Of a DNA stretch of 64,000 nt, positions 1-10,500 are shown piece after piece; position 1 is the first letter of the stretch, and each line of letters begins with the position of its first letter. Under the pieces are notes generated by a model that saw only the letters and a list, made by a program, of their open reading frames with translations, did no database searches and was not told the origin of the DNA. Source of the DNA: Bradysia coprophila (taxonomy: Eukaryota; Arthropoda; Insecta; Diptera; Sciaridae); assembly GCF_014529535.1 (NCBI RefSeq), contig NW_023503376.1, positions 682,001 to 746,000 of the forward strand, in the 5' to 3' direction. A program made the position numbers and the translations under genes.

Positions 1-1171
1 CGTGTTTACAGTTACATGGAACAAACATATACAGAGAAACATAAAACTAAATTGATTTCCAAGAACATGACGATCTTTTTGCAATAAATCCATTTCCATA
101 CTGATACTGGAACCTTACTTTCTGAACTACTTATTGTTCAATATTTGGAATTAGTTTGTAATACAAGGAAACTTCCATGGTATTTCCATCTTAAGTGGAC
201 AAAATTGTTAGAAAGAAAAAAACATAAAGAAACCGACACGTACAGGACTGTTCATGATTGACAAAATTGAAATAAATTTCCGAAAGAACTGTTTCGACAC
301 GTACGTGCATTCCTCACGTGTAGTGCGTATACAATATACTATACAGACTGATAGTCACAATGCCATTAATTATGTCCTTTCAGCTGTAAACACTTCAATA
401 GTATGCAAAATGAAGAGTTTGTTGAAATTTCTTTGATAAAAAGAGAAATTAATTTTTTCATAACAAACGATGCTGTAGCGAATTTTGATTGATTCGCTAT
501 TCATAGACGCTAAAACCTTTGTTATTTTAATTAGCCACATATACCACTCTTACCACTTAGATAATTCAGTATAAGAGCAAAAAAAAAAACGAAACGGAGA
601 GAGAGAGTGGGCGAATATTAAATCAAATCAATTAAAAAACATTGGTGAATGTTATGTGTTAATTGGCAAAGCATTAAAAGCGTTGACGGGAGGTATATAT
701 CAAATAAAATAACATCTCCAGCGGATTTCGTTTGGGATTTTGTGTAAACTTTACAATTCGATTCTGAGCTCATTGATCGAAAAATACGAAAATCCATTAC
801 TTATATTGAATGAATGAATTTAGCAATGAAATTTTGATGATACCGTAGCTGTTATTGCATCAACAGGTCATAAAATTTGAAAGGAAAAAATGAAGTTAGT
901 CTTACGGAAGAAAAAGATCAAAATTTATTGCCATCACTTAAGGTTGTCTAACGAACCCGTCCATGGAATCGAACGTAACATTATGTGTACCCGCTTCATG
1001 TGGTGTTATCTACTAATATGTGTCTATAATGCTGTGCTACTGGGCTTTTAATAGTTATTTATGCTACAAGAACTGTAAAGGGTAATTTTCGTTCGAGGAA
1101 TGGTAAATGGTTCGAGGCGAAGCGGCATTGGTTTCCTATATTCTAAACCCTTCTCTTTTTCTATTCTCTAG
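1..1171. other. Intergenic, nothing recognised
   Basis: AT-rich sequence with no open reading frame I can tie to a family. A 60-codon frame at 254-436 has no supporting feature. A short A-run followed by GA repeats lies near 580-605. The far right (1150-1171) is a pyrimidine tract ending in AG that resembles a 3' splice site. Confidence 0.5.
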
Positions 1172-1862
1172 TCGATTGGATATTTCAAGCAAGAAAACCA
1201 CCTAAAATTATTTCAAGCAAGATGTCATTGCAACAACACGGTATCACTGTATCTGCTACGCAGGTAGAGTCTGCAAAAAGGAGAGCCGTGAGATCATGCC
1301 CTACGCTAACATCTATGACTAGAGAACCAGTCGTGTATTTTTCTAATGGCAGGTGGCGGGACATTTCCACACCGTCAATATCGTCAGGAACGATATTATC
1401 GTTTTTTTGGACGATACTATCGTCTAAAAAACGATACTATCGTCCAAAAAAACGATATTATCGCCCAAAAAATTTTCATACAGGACGATAATATCGTCTA
1501 AATTGAAAAATTCTAAAATATTGTCTGGACGATAGTATCGTTTTATTGTCGATATTATCGTTCAAAAAACGATATTATCGTTTTCTGGACGATATTACCG
1601 TTCTAGAAAATCTAATGGATATTTTCGTTTTCTGTATGTACGATAATATCGTCCAAAACGATAATATCGTCCTGGGCGATATTATCATTTTCTTAAACGA
1701 TAATATCGTCCAGGACGATATTATCGTTTAGTTTTGGGTGGTAATATTGTCCAGGACTCAATTTTACTCAGAGGTGCAGCACGAACCGAATTCTCTTCCA
1801 AAATATCGAAAAACAATTGTCAGAGGAAATCACCTACACATCACTGTTTAAAAAAGGCGTTT

Positions 1863-3762
1863 TTTTTTTTAAGTAGCCGTTCTACCGTGGTAGAACACGC
1901 ACGGGGGCCTCTGTTTGGGCCCATTGTGCTGGCTATGACTTATTAGTGCAGTTGCTGGTTATTGGAACCTTCCTGTACTAGTAATGTAGTTTAGGATGTC
2001 CCTTGGGTGAATGTTTTTGATCAGGTTATACCTGATGATGTAGTTGCCTAAGTGCTTTCGCCTTTTCATGATGAAAGCTGGGCAATGGCAGAGGTAATGT
2101 TCGGCTGTGTCAGTGTGATGGCCACACAGATCACACCCTGGATCCGTTCGTTTTCCTATAGTTGTGAGGTGTTTGTTAAATCCGTAGTGTCCAGTTGTTA
2201 CGCCGGTGAAGATTTTCAGTCTTGTTCTGCTTACGTTTAGTAGAAACTTTGAGTTTCTGTCGCATATGTTGATGCAGTTTTTGGATTGTCTGCAGCTTGT
2301 AATGCTGTCCCAATAATTTTTGGATCTTTTTGTCCTTATTATTTTAATTATACTTTTACTGTATGAGTGGGACGTGCCCATTATTGGTTCTGGTCCAATT
2401 GGTGTGCTTAAAGCCGCAATTCTGGCTAGCTCGTCTGCGATTTCGTTACCTTCAATACCTTGGTGACCTGGCACCCATATTAGGTTGATGTGGTTGATAG
2501 TGGTAGCACTGTTCAAAGTTTCCCAGCATTCTAGCGTTACTGCTGACTTAAAGCTGATTGATGCTAGCGCCTTCAGTGCCGCCTGACTGTCCGAGCAAAT
2601 AGATACGTCTTGGCCAGTAATATTGTTATCGATGAGAGCGTGACAGCCCTCCATGATTGCTCTTATCTCAGCTAGAAATATTGACGAGCATTTTCCTAGT
2701 GGAATAGAATTTTTGATCTTAGGGTGATTGCAGTATACTCCGGCTCCTGCCGATTTCGAGATCAGTGAGCCGTCTGTGTAGAAGACAATTCCTTTTGGTG
2801 GTAATTTCCCATTGAACCAGTCCTCCCTTGATGGGATCTGGATGTTGAACCTTCTGTCAAATTTGTGCTTTGTTATGATTTTGTCTGAGGGCATTAATAG
2901 ATCAGGTTCGTCAATAATCGTGTTGAACCATATGCTTGAATAGTTGGTGTTCTTGAACTGATTGTCTTGTTGCTTGGTTAGCCTGCTCATTGTAATAATG
3001 GCTTCGGTTTCTATAAAAATGTGCAATGGAGTGAGGTTCAAAAGTGCCTCCATGGCAGCTGTTGGAGTTGATCTCCAAGATCCTGTTATTGCTTTGCAGG
3101 CCATTCTCTGGAATTTATCTAGTTTGTAGCGTACTTGTTGATATTTACATATGTGATTCCAAAGGAAGCATCCGTATGTTAAGATTGGTCTGATGACTGT
3201 CGTGTAAATCCAGAACATTACTTTGGGAGAGAGACCCCATGATTTGCCGTACGCTCTCCTACATTGCCACAGAGAGATAGTGGCTTTTTGTATTCGTTCA
3301 TCCAGATTGTCATTCCAGGACAGCTTGCTGTCCAGGGTAATACCCAGATATCTTACCGAGTTGACCAGAAGTATTGGTGTTCCTTTAATTAGTGGTATAT
3401 TCATAACTTCTGTTTTCCTTTTATTAGTGAATAATATCATCTTTGTCTTACCCGGGTTAATAGTTAGTTCGTTTCCATCGCACCATTCACTAACAATATC
3501 GAGAGCCGTTTGAAGTAAATCACACAGGACGCTGGTGAATTTTCCTCTAAGTAGAATTGCTAAATCGTCTGAGAAACCCTCTGTTTGGAAGTTCCTGTCG
3601 CTGAGAATGGTTAGAAGTTCATTCAGTACTAGACACCATAGCAGTGGTGGTAGAACTCCTCCTTGTGGGCAACCTTTAGATACTGTCGTTATAATTATTG
3701 ATGTGCCGAAGTGGACAAAGATTAATCTACTGTGTAACATAGCTAGGATCCACCCTATGATA
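1863..3762 (-). mobile_element. 5'-truncated non-LTR retrotransposon (LINE) nested in the foldback element
   Basis: The insertion is bounded by a 14-bp target duplication TAAAAAAGGCGTTT (1849-1862 and 3763-3776). The intact site is visible in foldback copy 2 near 7668-7681. A T-run at 1863-1870 is the poly(A) tail of the minus-strand element. The 5' end is missing: the reading frame begins inside the reverse transcriptase. Target-primed insertion is the known mechanism for such elements, and both the truncation and the tail agree with it. The clean duplication and open frame suggest a fairly recent event, later than the foldback insertion. Confidence 0.9.
1959..3740 (-). CDS. LINE ORF2 C-terminal part: reverse transcriptase and RNase H
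   Basis: The frame is 593 codons and uninterrupted. Near residues 20-36 is the conserved reverse transcriptase block GCPQGGVLPPLLW, followed near residue 57 by FSDD, a variant of the catalytic Y/FxDD box. Around residue 320 an RNase H domain starts (FYTDGS, then AEIRAI, SDSQAA, and VPGHQGIEGNEIAD). A C-terminal zinc-knuckle-like motif follows (CDLCGHHTDTAEHYLCHC). This arrangement belongs to the I/Jockey/R1/LOA group of insect LINEs. The N-terminal half of the polymerase, the endonuclease and ORF1 are absent, so the copy cannot be autonomous. The listed start is only the first methionine in the truncated frame. Confidence 0.9.
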   Translation of the reverse strand: MLHSRLIFVHFGTSIIITTVSKGCPQGGVLPPLLWCLVLNELLTILSDRNFQTEGFSDDLAILLRGKFTSVLCDLLQTALDIVSEWCDGNELTINPGKTKMILFTNKRKTEVMNIPLIKGTPILLVNSVRYLGITLDSKLSWNDNLDERIQKATISLWQCRRAYGKSWGLSPKVMFWIYTTVIRPILTYGCFLWNHICKYQQVRYKLDKFQRMACKAITGSWRSTPTAAMEALLNLTPLHIFIETEAIITMSRLTKQQDNQFKNTNYSSIWFNTIIDEPDLLMPSDKIITKHKFDRRFNIQIPSREDWFNGKLPPKGIVFYTDGSLISKSAGAGVYCNHPKIKNSIPLGKCSSIFLAEIRAIMEGCHALIDNNITGQDVSICSDSQAALKALASISFKSAVTLECWETLNSATTINHINLIWVPGHQGIEGNEIADELARIAALSTPIGPEPIMGTSHSYSKSIIKIIRTKRSKNYWDSITSCRQSKNCINICDRNSKFLLNVSRTRLKIFTGVTTGHYGFNKHLTTIGKRTDPGCDLCGHHTDTAEHYLCHCPAFIMKRRKHLGNYIIRYNLIKNIHPRDILNYITSTGRFQ

Positions 3763-3835
3763 TAAAAAAGGCGTTTAGTTCGTCCCTAAATAATTCATCT
3801 CTTTACGTAATGAATATCAACTTTGATTGTACATA

Positions 3836-4410
3836 ATAGTTATTTATCTACCAAGGTAGATACGACGTCTTGTCGACCTCGGCTTCGCCTCGGATCGACA
3901 TCTAGTGCGAAAAAATACCTTCATACCTACCGTGGTAGATACAACGTTTTTCGCAATTTCGGGCCATAATCACCTTTCCAATGCAAAATATTACCAAACA
4001 TTCACATGCAAACATGAATTCATTTGAACGATCAAGCAACCTGCACTATATACACATTGCAATGTGATGTATAGAGACGCGCTAAATAAAATCAAGTAGT
4101 CAATGCTTAGTATGTTCGCTTCAACAATACGTTCTGTATAATTGTGTGACTCTGTAGCCGAATGGCTATGGTCGTTGCTTGGTGTTTGGAAGAATTTTGG
4201 TGTTGGATGTTCAAATCCTGGTCTGTGCAAAGTTTTTATTTATAAAATTTAGTCTTTCTTAAAGGTACTAAGCTATGTAGCGTGCGAAAAAAATGTGAAA
4301 AAGCCCAAATGCGAAAAAATAATCAAAAACGCACTGTGAAATAAATACCTTCAAAACGACATTAAATGGATGCATGGAAAGGTGATGATTATGGACCGGA
4401 ATTGCGAAAA
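3836..4410 (+). mobile_element. Insert with ~40-bp inverted repeats and a tRNA-like segment
   Basis: This stretch is absent from foldback copy 2, where the sequence around 7595-7612 is continuous, so it is an insertion. Segments at 3949-3984 and 4371-4412 are inverted copies (TTTTCGCAATT...CACCTTTCCA). Within it, 4147-4226 resembles a tRNA-derived SINE head: TAGCCGAATGGC looks like an A box and GTTCAAATCC like a B box. The flank also holds a hairpin around CTCGGCTTCGCCTCGG (3880-3895). I cannot assign a family. Confidence 0.5.
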
Positions 4411-5201
4411 AAGCGTTTTAACACGCCGAGCGATCCGGCCCATTGCCCCGGAGCGAAGCGGAGGGCCGCAATGCGAGCCGGGCGCCGGAACGGTGTCGGA
4501 ACTTAGGAGTTAATTTTTTTTCTCGCATCGTCTCATAATTAGTCTGTGTAATTTTTCCATATAAAATTTAAATTTACGGAACCAAATGAACCAATTTTTA
4601 ATATATATTTGCCGTCTATAAAAAGGTGTTTATCTACAAGATTTTGTGTTTCGTCTTCAACAACCATCCAGAACGATAATATCGCCCAGGACGATATTAT
4701 CGTCTAGAATTTTTATTTTAAATAAATTAAAAACGATATTATCGTCCAGAACGATATTATCGTCCCAAAAATTATCGCCCAGGACGATAATATCGTCCAA
4801 AATAACGATAAATTTGTTCAGAGAAAGAAAATAACGATAATATCGTCCAGCGGATATTTTCATCCAGGACGATATTATCGACAAAAAAACGATATTATCG
4901 TTTTTTGAACGATAATATCGTTTTTTAGACGATAGTATCATCAAAAAAACGATAGAATTGTCCAAAAAAACGATATTATCGTTTAAAAACGATATTATCG
5001 TTTTTTTAAACAATAATATCGTCAAGAAAACGATAATATCGTCCTGAAAATATTTTAAAATTTATAATTTTAGACGATATTATCGTCCTGGATGAAATTT
5101 TTTTGGATGATAATATCGTTTTTTGGACTATCGTCTAAAAAACGATAATATCGTTCCTGACGATATTGACCGTGTAGTTATGTCGCCTCATCCTAATGGC
5201 A

Positions 5202-5621
5202 TTATACCGAACCGCGTTATTGCAACGACATATTGTTGGAAATAACTAAGCGACGACAGTACCATAGGAAATTCATGCAGCAATAGCGCTTTAGTACACA
5301 TAATGTAGAAATTTTCCGTTTTACAGAGGCGTGAAAATTCAAACTTTTGGTGATTCCATTTGATCAATCTTATTAGACATGTAGGTTTAATGATTGTTGG
5401 AGGTCCTACCACTTGTTTCTTGCTTTTTCTGACAGATGAGCATTGGTCCGAGGGGAAAAGACTTAAGTCTCAAGAAAATCGAGAAAACCTCTTTGAAAAT
5501 GAATAAAAATTAAAGACTGAATCACTCCACGTAACGGTCGACTGTCCCTCGAATTGATTAAGAAATTTATTTTTACTTAAGTCAACCGCATTCCATGTTA
5601 TAAATTGATTGAAAAAATCAG
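5202..5621. other. Short region between foldback element and mGST gene
   Basis: No family is recognised. A plus-strand pyrimidine tract ending in CAG lies near 5415-5422, followed by an open frame to 5503 and an AATAAA at about 5503-5508. This could be the last exon of an unrecognised plus-strand gene. A minus-strand AATAAA (plus-strand TTTATT, 5566-5571) serves the mGST gene. Confidence 0.3.
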
Positions 5622-6287
5622 CTAAAAAAAGCTCAAGACCGTACTTATGCTCATGTAAATTGTTATTAGATAGCACACAAAGAAACAGATTCCACGAGCT
5701 GGCTGAGTACCGTACTGTAACAAAATAAGTTAAAGAATCAGTTAACTAAGTGTTGAACACTATACAACAGTTCAAACGTTACTATGGCATAAACAAATGT
5801 ATGGACGATTCTTGCAATGACTGCCGCACGAATCAAATTGATAGCCAAGAATTGGGAAGGGTCCGTCAGCACGTACAGTAAAGCTGATATCATGAATGGT
5901 ATACAATTCTCCAAATCATTTCGATGTGCTCTAAAATCGTTTTTTTTTTAGATTAAGTTATAAAATCGAAATCGATTCATTAAATCAACCTCCTGATCCT
6001 TTCGATATCCGGATCACCGAATTTCGATGGCTTGCTCTTTCCATCCATATTGAGGAAACCATAGTCTTCATCGTTAGCGAAAACCTTTTGAAATTGTCAC
6101 CAAATGCAACAAGAAATTTCGATTTATTTTTTTAATATTCATTTGTTACCTGCTTTCGTTTCCGTTGGCTACCAGTCAGTGCAGACATCATTGCCATTTT
6201 TAAAATTAGAACGGAAACCCAGAAAATGTAGGCTCGAAATACTGCGTTTTCAAAACTCAAAAGCTCTATCACTGTAGTTGTTCCCAT
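5622..6287 (-). CDS. Mgstl: Microsomal glutathione S-transferase 1-like (MAPEG family)
   Basis: Integral membrane protein of the endoplasmic reticulum and mitochondrial outer membrane, conjugating glutathione to lipophilic electrophiles and reducing lipid peroxides (known for the family). Exons on the minus strand: 6150-6287, 5990-6084, 5783-5930, 5622-5714. They join in frame to 157 aa, the usual MAPEG length. Seen: an N-terminal membrane segment ending in an Arg/Lys stretch, VFANDEDYG, the diagnostic ERIRRAHRNDLEN (MAPEG signature), LTDPSQFLAINLIRAAVIAR, and a last hydrophobic segment beginning YGTQPARG. The start is the ATG at 6287, giving MGTTTVIELL as in insect homologues. The second donor is GTTGAT, slightly unusual. 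A minus-strand AATAAA sits about 50 bp after the stop. Confidence 0.9.
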
Positions 6288-6773
6288 TTCTGGTTTATCT
6301 TTGCAGCAAAATAAGTAAACTGAAAAGTATACCGAAACAATACGGGTAACAGTCAAAGGAGAAGTTTTTTTTTATCTTCTTATTATTATCACGACGCGTT
6401 GTTCCCAAAGTGATGATAAGTAAAGCACTGATTATAAAGTAGAGGCATTCTGATAATTCGGATTTCTGAACCAATAGCAAAACCGCGAAACATTGCATTG
6501 AGATATATTGGTGGCCAAGAAATTTTTTGTGTTAAAAACAATCCTATTCAGGAAAGGCGATGTCTTCATCTTTTAGTTAGTTTAGAGTTCTTCACCTTTT
6601 CGATCGCTTATCCGAACAAAAGTAGGAAAATTTGAATTTTTCCTTATAAATGCACTAAATTTCAAAAAGCAGAAAAAATTGGTTTTCTTGCACGTACATA
6701 TGGTACTAATTCAAGGATAACTAACCATACTTAGACTAACAAATCTATATTTTAGCTTTCAATCCATATATTG
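6288..6773. other. 5' flank of the mGST gene
   Basis: Probably the promoter and 5' untranslated region of the minus-strand mGST gene. A minus-strand frame at 6295-6498 has a hydrophobic stretch, but it has no family match and overlaps the expected leader. Nothing else is recognised. Confidence 0.3.
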
Positions 6774-8230
6774 GATGAGGCGACATAACTACACTGTCAA
6801 TATCGTCAGGAACGATATTATCGTTTTTTAGACGATAATCGTCTAAAAAACGATAGTATCGTTTTTTGGACGATAATATCGTTTTTTAGACGATAGTATC
6901 GTCTAAAAAACGATAGTATCGTTTTTTAGACGATACTATCGTCTAAAAAACGATATTATCGTCCAAAAAAATTTCATCCAGGACGATAATATCGTCTAAA
7001 ATTATAAATCTTAAAATATTTTCAGGACGATATTATCGTTTTCTTGACGATATTATCGTTTAAAAAACGATAATATCGTTTTTTTTGGACGATAATATCG
7101 TCCTGGATGAAAATATCCGCTGGACGATATTATCGTTATTTTCTTTTTCTGAACAAATTTATCGTTATTTTGGACGATATTATCGTCCTGGGCGATAATT
7201 TTTGGGACGATAATATCGTTTTTAATTAATTTATTTTTTTAAATTTGAGATGATAATATCGTCCAGGGCGATAATATCGTTTTTAATTTATTTAAAATAA
7301 AAATTCTAGACGATAATATCGTCCTGGGCGATATTATCGTTCTGGATGGTTGTTGAAGACGAAACACAAAATCTTGTAGATAAACACCTTTTTATAGACG
7401 GCAAATATATATTAAAAATTGGTTCATTTGGTTCCGTAAATTTAAATTTTATATAGAAAAATTACACAGACTAATTATGAGACGATGCGAGAAAAAAAAA
7501 ATTAACTCCTAGGTTCCGACACCGTTCCGGCGCCCGGCTCGCATTGCGGCCCTCCGCTTCGCTCCGGGGCAATGGGCCGGATCGCTCGGCGTGTTGAAAC
7601 GCTTTTTATGTACAATCAAAGTTGGTATTCATTTCGTAAAAAGATGAATTATTTAGGGACGAACTAAACGCCTTTTTTAAACACTGATGTGTAGGTGATT
7701 TCCTCTGACAATTGTTTTTCGATATTTTGGAAGAGAATTCGGTTCTTGCTGCACCTCTGAGTAAAATTGAGTCCTGGACAATATTACCACCCAAAACTAA
7801 ACGATAATATCGTCCTGTGCGATATTATCGTTTTTTTAAACGATAGTATCGTCCTGGGCGATATTATCGTTTTTTTAAACGATAGTATCGACCTGGACGA
7901 TATTATCGTTTAAGAAAACGATAATATCGCCCAGAACGATATTATCGTTTTGGACGATATTATCGTACAGAAAACGAAAATATCCATTAGATTTTCTAGA
8001 ACGGTAATATCGTCCAGAAAACGATAATATCGTTTTTTGAACGATAATATCGACAAGAAAACGATACTATCGTCCAGACAATATTTTAGAATTTTTCAAT
8101 TTAGACGATATTATCGTCCTGGATGAAAATTTTTTGGGCGATAATATCGTTTTTTTGGACGATAGTATCGTCCAAAAAAACGATAATATCGTTCCTGACA
8201 ATATTGACGGTGTGGAAATGTCCCGCCACC
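6774..8230 (-). mobile_element. Foldback element copy 2 (uninterrupted)
   Basis: It starts GATGAGGCGACATAAC and ends GGAAATGTCCCGCCACC, the reverse of copy 1, and is flanked by the 9-bp duplication CATATATTG (6765-6773, 8231-8239). The unoccupied site is preserved in the paralogous segment near 12860-12880, which confirms the insertion. Arms (about 6800-7340 and 7800-8200) are arrays of the 12-bp palindrome CGATAATATCGT. The central 460 bp include a GC-rich block (7515-7600). No transposase is present. At 1457 bp it gives the basic length of the family. Confidence 0.9.
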
Positions 8231-8638
8231 CATATATTGTGAGTTTTGGCCTATCAGCAAAAAATGGCTTTACAAGATGCTATGCATAGAAGTCTACCTA
8301 GAGGAATTATGACCTAAATTCATTGAAAAATTATATCACACACACCACTAACACGAAAACGTCAACTTTGCTTCGCTTTTGACAGATGCTATGTGACAAA
8401 ATGTTGAACAGCAACAAATCTGTAAACAGAAAACGCGTCAACATTGTAGTGTTATTATCACTTAACATACCACATGAGATCCACCAATTGATACAATAAT
8501 GTTGCCGCATTTAAATATTAATTTTCTGTTTATTTTCAGTAATGTTAGAGAATGTCAGATTTTCCGCCGCTAAGAACCACACTAACGCAATCAAGAATCA
8601 AAACACAGGCGTTGCAGTTATAATTGGTATAGTAATAG

Positions 8639-8644
8639 TTTATT
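8639..8644 (-). promoter_or_regulatory. Poly(A) signal, 134-aa gene
   Basis: AATAAA on the minus strand, one base beyond the stop codon of the gene at 8646-9050, implying a very short 3' untranslated region. Confidence 0.5.
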
Positions 8645-8645
8645 G

Positions 8646-9050
8646 TTAAAAAGGTTTTTTAGGTGCATCGCCGTCCAGTGCATCCCACCTGAGAAATGTC
8701 GGTGATTTCAACATTCGCTTTAATCGATCTTTGTTGACGACGGAAGCTCCACTGCTCGCTGTAATTTCAGTGGATGCTTTTCCGATAAAATGCTGCTCTT
8801 TCTGCCTAGCGAAAATTGCTTCCACCGAGTCAGCACGCGTGACCCAGCTCAACAATGTCGGCGATTTAGAAAAGCGCTTCGTCGTCATTTCCTCGTCTCC
8901 TAATTGATCCCCCTTTGCCTTCATCTTCATCTTAACCATTGCATTGAATTCCACATCTAGGCGCATATCGAAACTGTCACTGAATTCAAAATCCAATGAA
9001 TCCTCGTCGTATCTAATAGAACAATCGATTGAAATTTCAAGGTCAGACAT
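8646..9050 (-). CDS. Unknown 134-aa acidic/basic protein with an internal KSPTxLxW repeat
   Basis: Single-exon frame of 134 codons, start context AGAAATGTC. I do not recognise it. The N-terminal third is acidic (many D/E), the middle is lysine/methionine rich, and the C-terminal part has a short motif twice: RFSKSPTLLSW near residue 60 and RMLKSPTFLRW near residue 112. No signal peptide or membrane segment is seen. The repeated motif and the poly(A) signal directly after the stop argue for a real gene. It sits only in unit 1 of the triplicated segment; the equivalent place in unit 2 (about 13352-13520) has unrelated sequence. Function unknown; a nuclear or cytoplasmic adaptor would be a guess. 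Confidence 0.55.
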   Translation of the reverse strand: MSDLEISIDCSIRYDEDSLDFEFSDSFDMRLDVEFNAMVKMKMKAKGDQLGDEEMTTKRFSKSPTLLSWVTRADSVEAIFARQKEQHFIGKASTEITASSGASVVNKDRLKRMLKSPTFLRWDALDGDAPKKPF

Positions 9051-10377
9051 TTCTGTTTACTTTCAGCGAGATTATAGCGGACTGAACGACGTTGTTTTCT
9101 GACGAGAAACGGGAACAACTATTTCTATATGTGCGCGGTGTGATCAACGTTTTTCGTTTTTAAAACATAAACAAAGTGACAGTTCAAATGAAAAAAGTTT
9201 TAATTTTTCCCCCACGGGAGAGAAATTGTTTTCTCACTATAAGTGTCATTCGACCAATCGTCGACAAAACGAAATTTGGAAAAAGTCATTTTGACACAAA
9301 GATCACCTCATGATTTTGAAAGTCCTATCGCTCATCAAATATAAGTCTGTTTTTAATAAGTTTGACCATTGTCTCGATCTGAGAGAAAATGTGATTTTAA
9401 AACTAATTACTTTACTGGAGTCCGGAGATCATTGAGTGAAAATTTAATTATTTTGGTGCTCTCATAAATTTGCCTTTATCGTTGACATTTGCCATTTACG
9501 TACGGATTTAGCGTTAAAAAATCTGACGTTCTCTATTAATTTATCTCTAAATAGCACTAACTAAGCAACAAAGTCGGTTGCGGCCTGACTTTAGGTGGGA
9601 AATTCCAAGCGAATTTACGAAAAGTGTCTAAGAAAATAATTTGATCGTAGAATATGTAAGACACATAAAGAAAACATTTTTATCACATCCCCTTCCGTAA
9701 TTGGCTTATTCCAACACTGAAAATTGGGTTATAAACGACCAGTTATAGTCGTACTTTTTTGGTAGTAGGCAACGGACTTCAAGCATGAGTGGTACTCTAC
9801 GAAATAGTGCTCCATTTGGCATCTGTCAAAATGACTACTTTTGCTTGAAGTGCATTGAAGTAGGACACAGTTTGCAATTTTGTTGTGAGTATTTAAGGCG
9901 CAATTTTCGAATAAGCAATGATCATAAAGTAAAACACACGCGTGAGGACTATTCACATCTCTTTCTATTACATTTGTATGTGACCATATCCAACCATATC
10001 TTCAAAGACTATTTCATACAAATTTGGAAATTTGTATCGTTATGTTCGATCCAACCCGCCTGTAAATGATTTTGTAGTTGTAGTTATATCCCATAATATC
10101 AATATCAATAAATCCAGCCACAATATTATCTAAATATACACAAATGAAGAATGTACATTCACGAAATACAAAGTCGATTTCACCTTGATTTCTGATGCGA
10201 CAACTCTTTTCCAAATCTGATTAATAGGCAATAAGAAATATTATAAACAAAATCTCATCCAGATCCGCAGCTACGCTACAACGAATTTGTATCTATTATA
10301 GAGGCGTTAGCATTAATTTTAAATGTAAGATCGTTCTGACTACAGCCCTGACTTATCTGTTCATAAGAAGGTCCTAA

Positions 10378-10387
10378 GATAAAAGGG
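10378..10387 (+). promoter_or_regulatory. TATA-like element of the first small Q/N/S-rich gene
   Basis: GATAAAAGGG lies about 120 bp before the ATG at 10501. The same string with the same surroundings precedes the second copy (about 14587) and a near copy precedes the third (about 16119). Conservation across the three units suggests a core promoter. Confidence 0.45.
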
Positions 10388-10500
10388 AATTTACATCGCT
10401 CCCACGAGCATTCTGTTCATAACTCCAGTTCGACTCAGTCTTTTTTCGATCATTCTTAAGAACTTTGCCGTCACAACTTCTGTGCGAATCAGTTTCCATC

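Larger units (their letters stand above)
1352..5192 (+). mobile_element. Foldback element copy 1, palindrome-array arms, carrying nested insertions
   Basis: The element starts GGTGGCGGGACATTT and ends GTCGCCTCATC. It is flanked by a perfect 9-bp direct repeat CTAATGGCA (1343-1351 and 5193-5201). The arms (about 1370-1740 and 4665-5165) consist almost entirely of the 12-bp palindrome CGATAATATCGT and close variants, spaced by short T/A or CCAG/CTGG linkers. The core holds a GC-rich stretch (4420-4500). Compared with copy 2 in the opposite orientation (6774-8230), copy 1 carries two extra insertions: a LINE at 1863-3762 and a roughly 575-bp insert at 3836-4410. No transposase is visible, so it is probably non-autonomous. 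A 9-bp duplication fits Foldback-type or Mutator-like elements. Confidence 0.85.
1172..5245 (+). pseudogene. Possible small exon split by a foldback insertion
   Basis: A pyrimidine tract and AG end at 1171 and are followed by ATG at 1222. The frame runs open to the left edge of the foldback element at 1351. If the element and one copy of its 9-bp target duplication are removed, the frame continues from 5202 and stops at 5243-5245, giving 57 codons. I do not recognise the product, and a frame of this length can be open by chance, so this is a weak proposal. It would matter as a case of an exon interrupted by the element. Confidence 0.2.

Noticed and set aside
254-436. 60-aa frame near the left edge
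   Set aside because: No start context, splice sites or similarity. Consistent with chance.
1380-1731. Open frames across the CGATAATATCGT arrays (also 4657-5025)
   Set aside because: The frames read DIIVLDDNIV-type repeats and arise from the palindromic array itself on both strands. There is no start context and no family.
1959-3740. Domesticated reverse transcriptase/RNase H gene
   Set aside because: Truncated at the 5' end, poly(A)-tailed and flanked by a target duplication, so it is a young retrotransposon fragment.
4147-4226. Functional tRNA gene
   Set aside because: A- and B-box-like strings exist but the acceptor and anticodon stems do not pair convincingly. SINE-like or relic is more likely.
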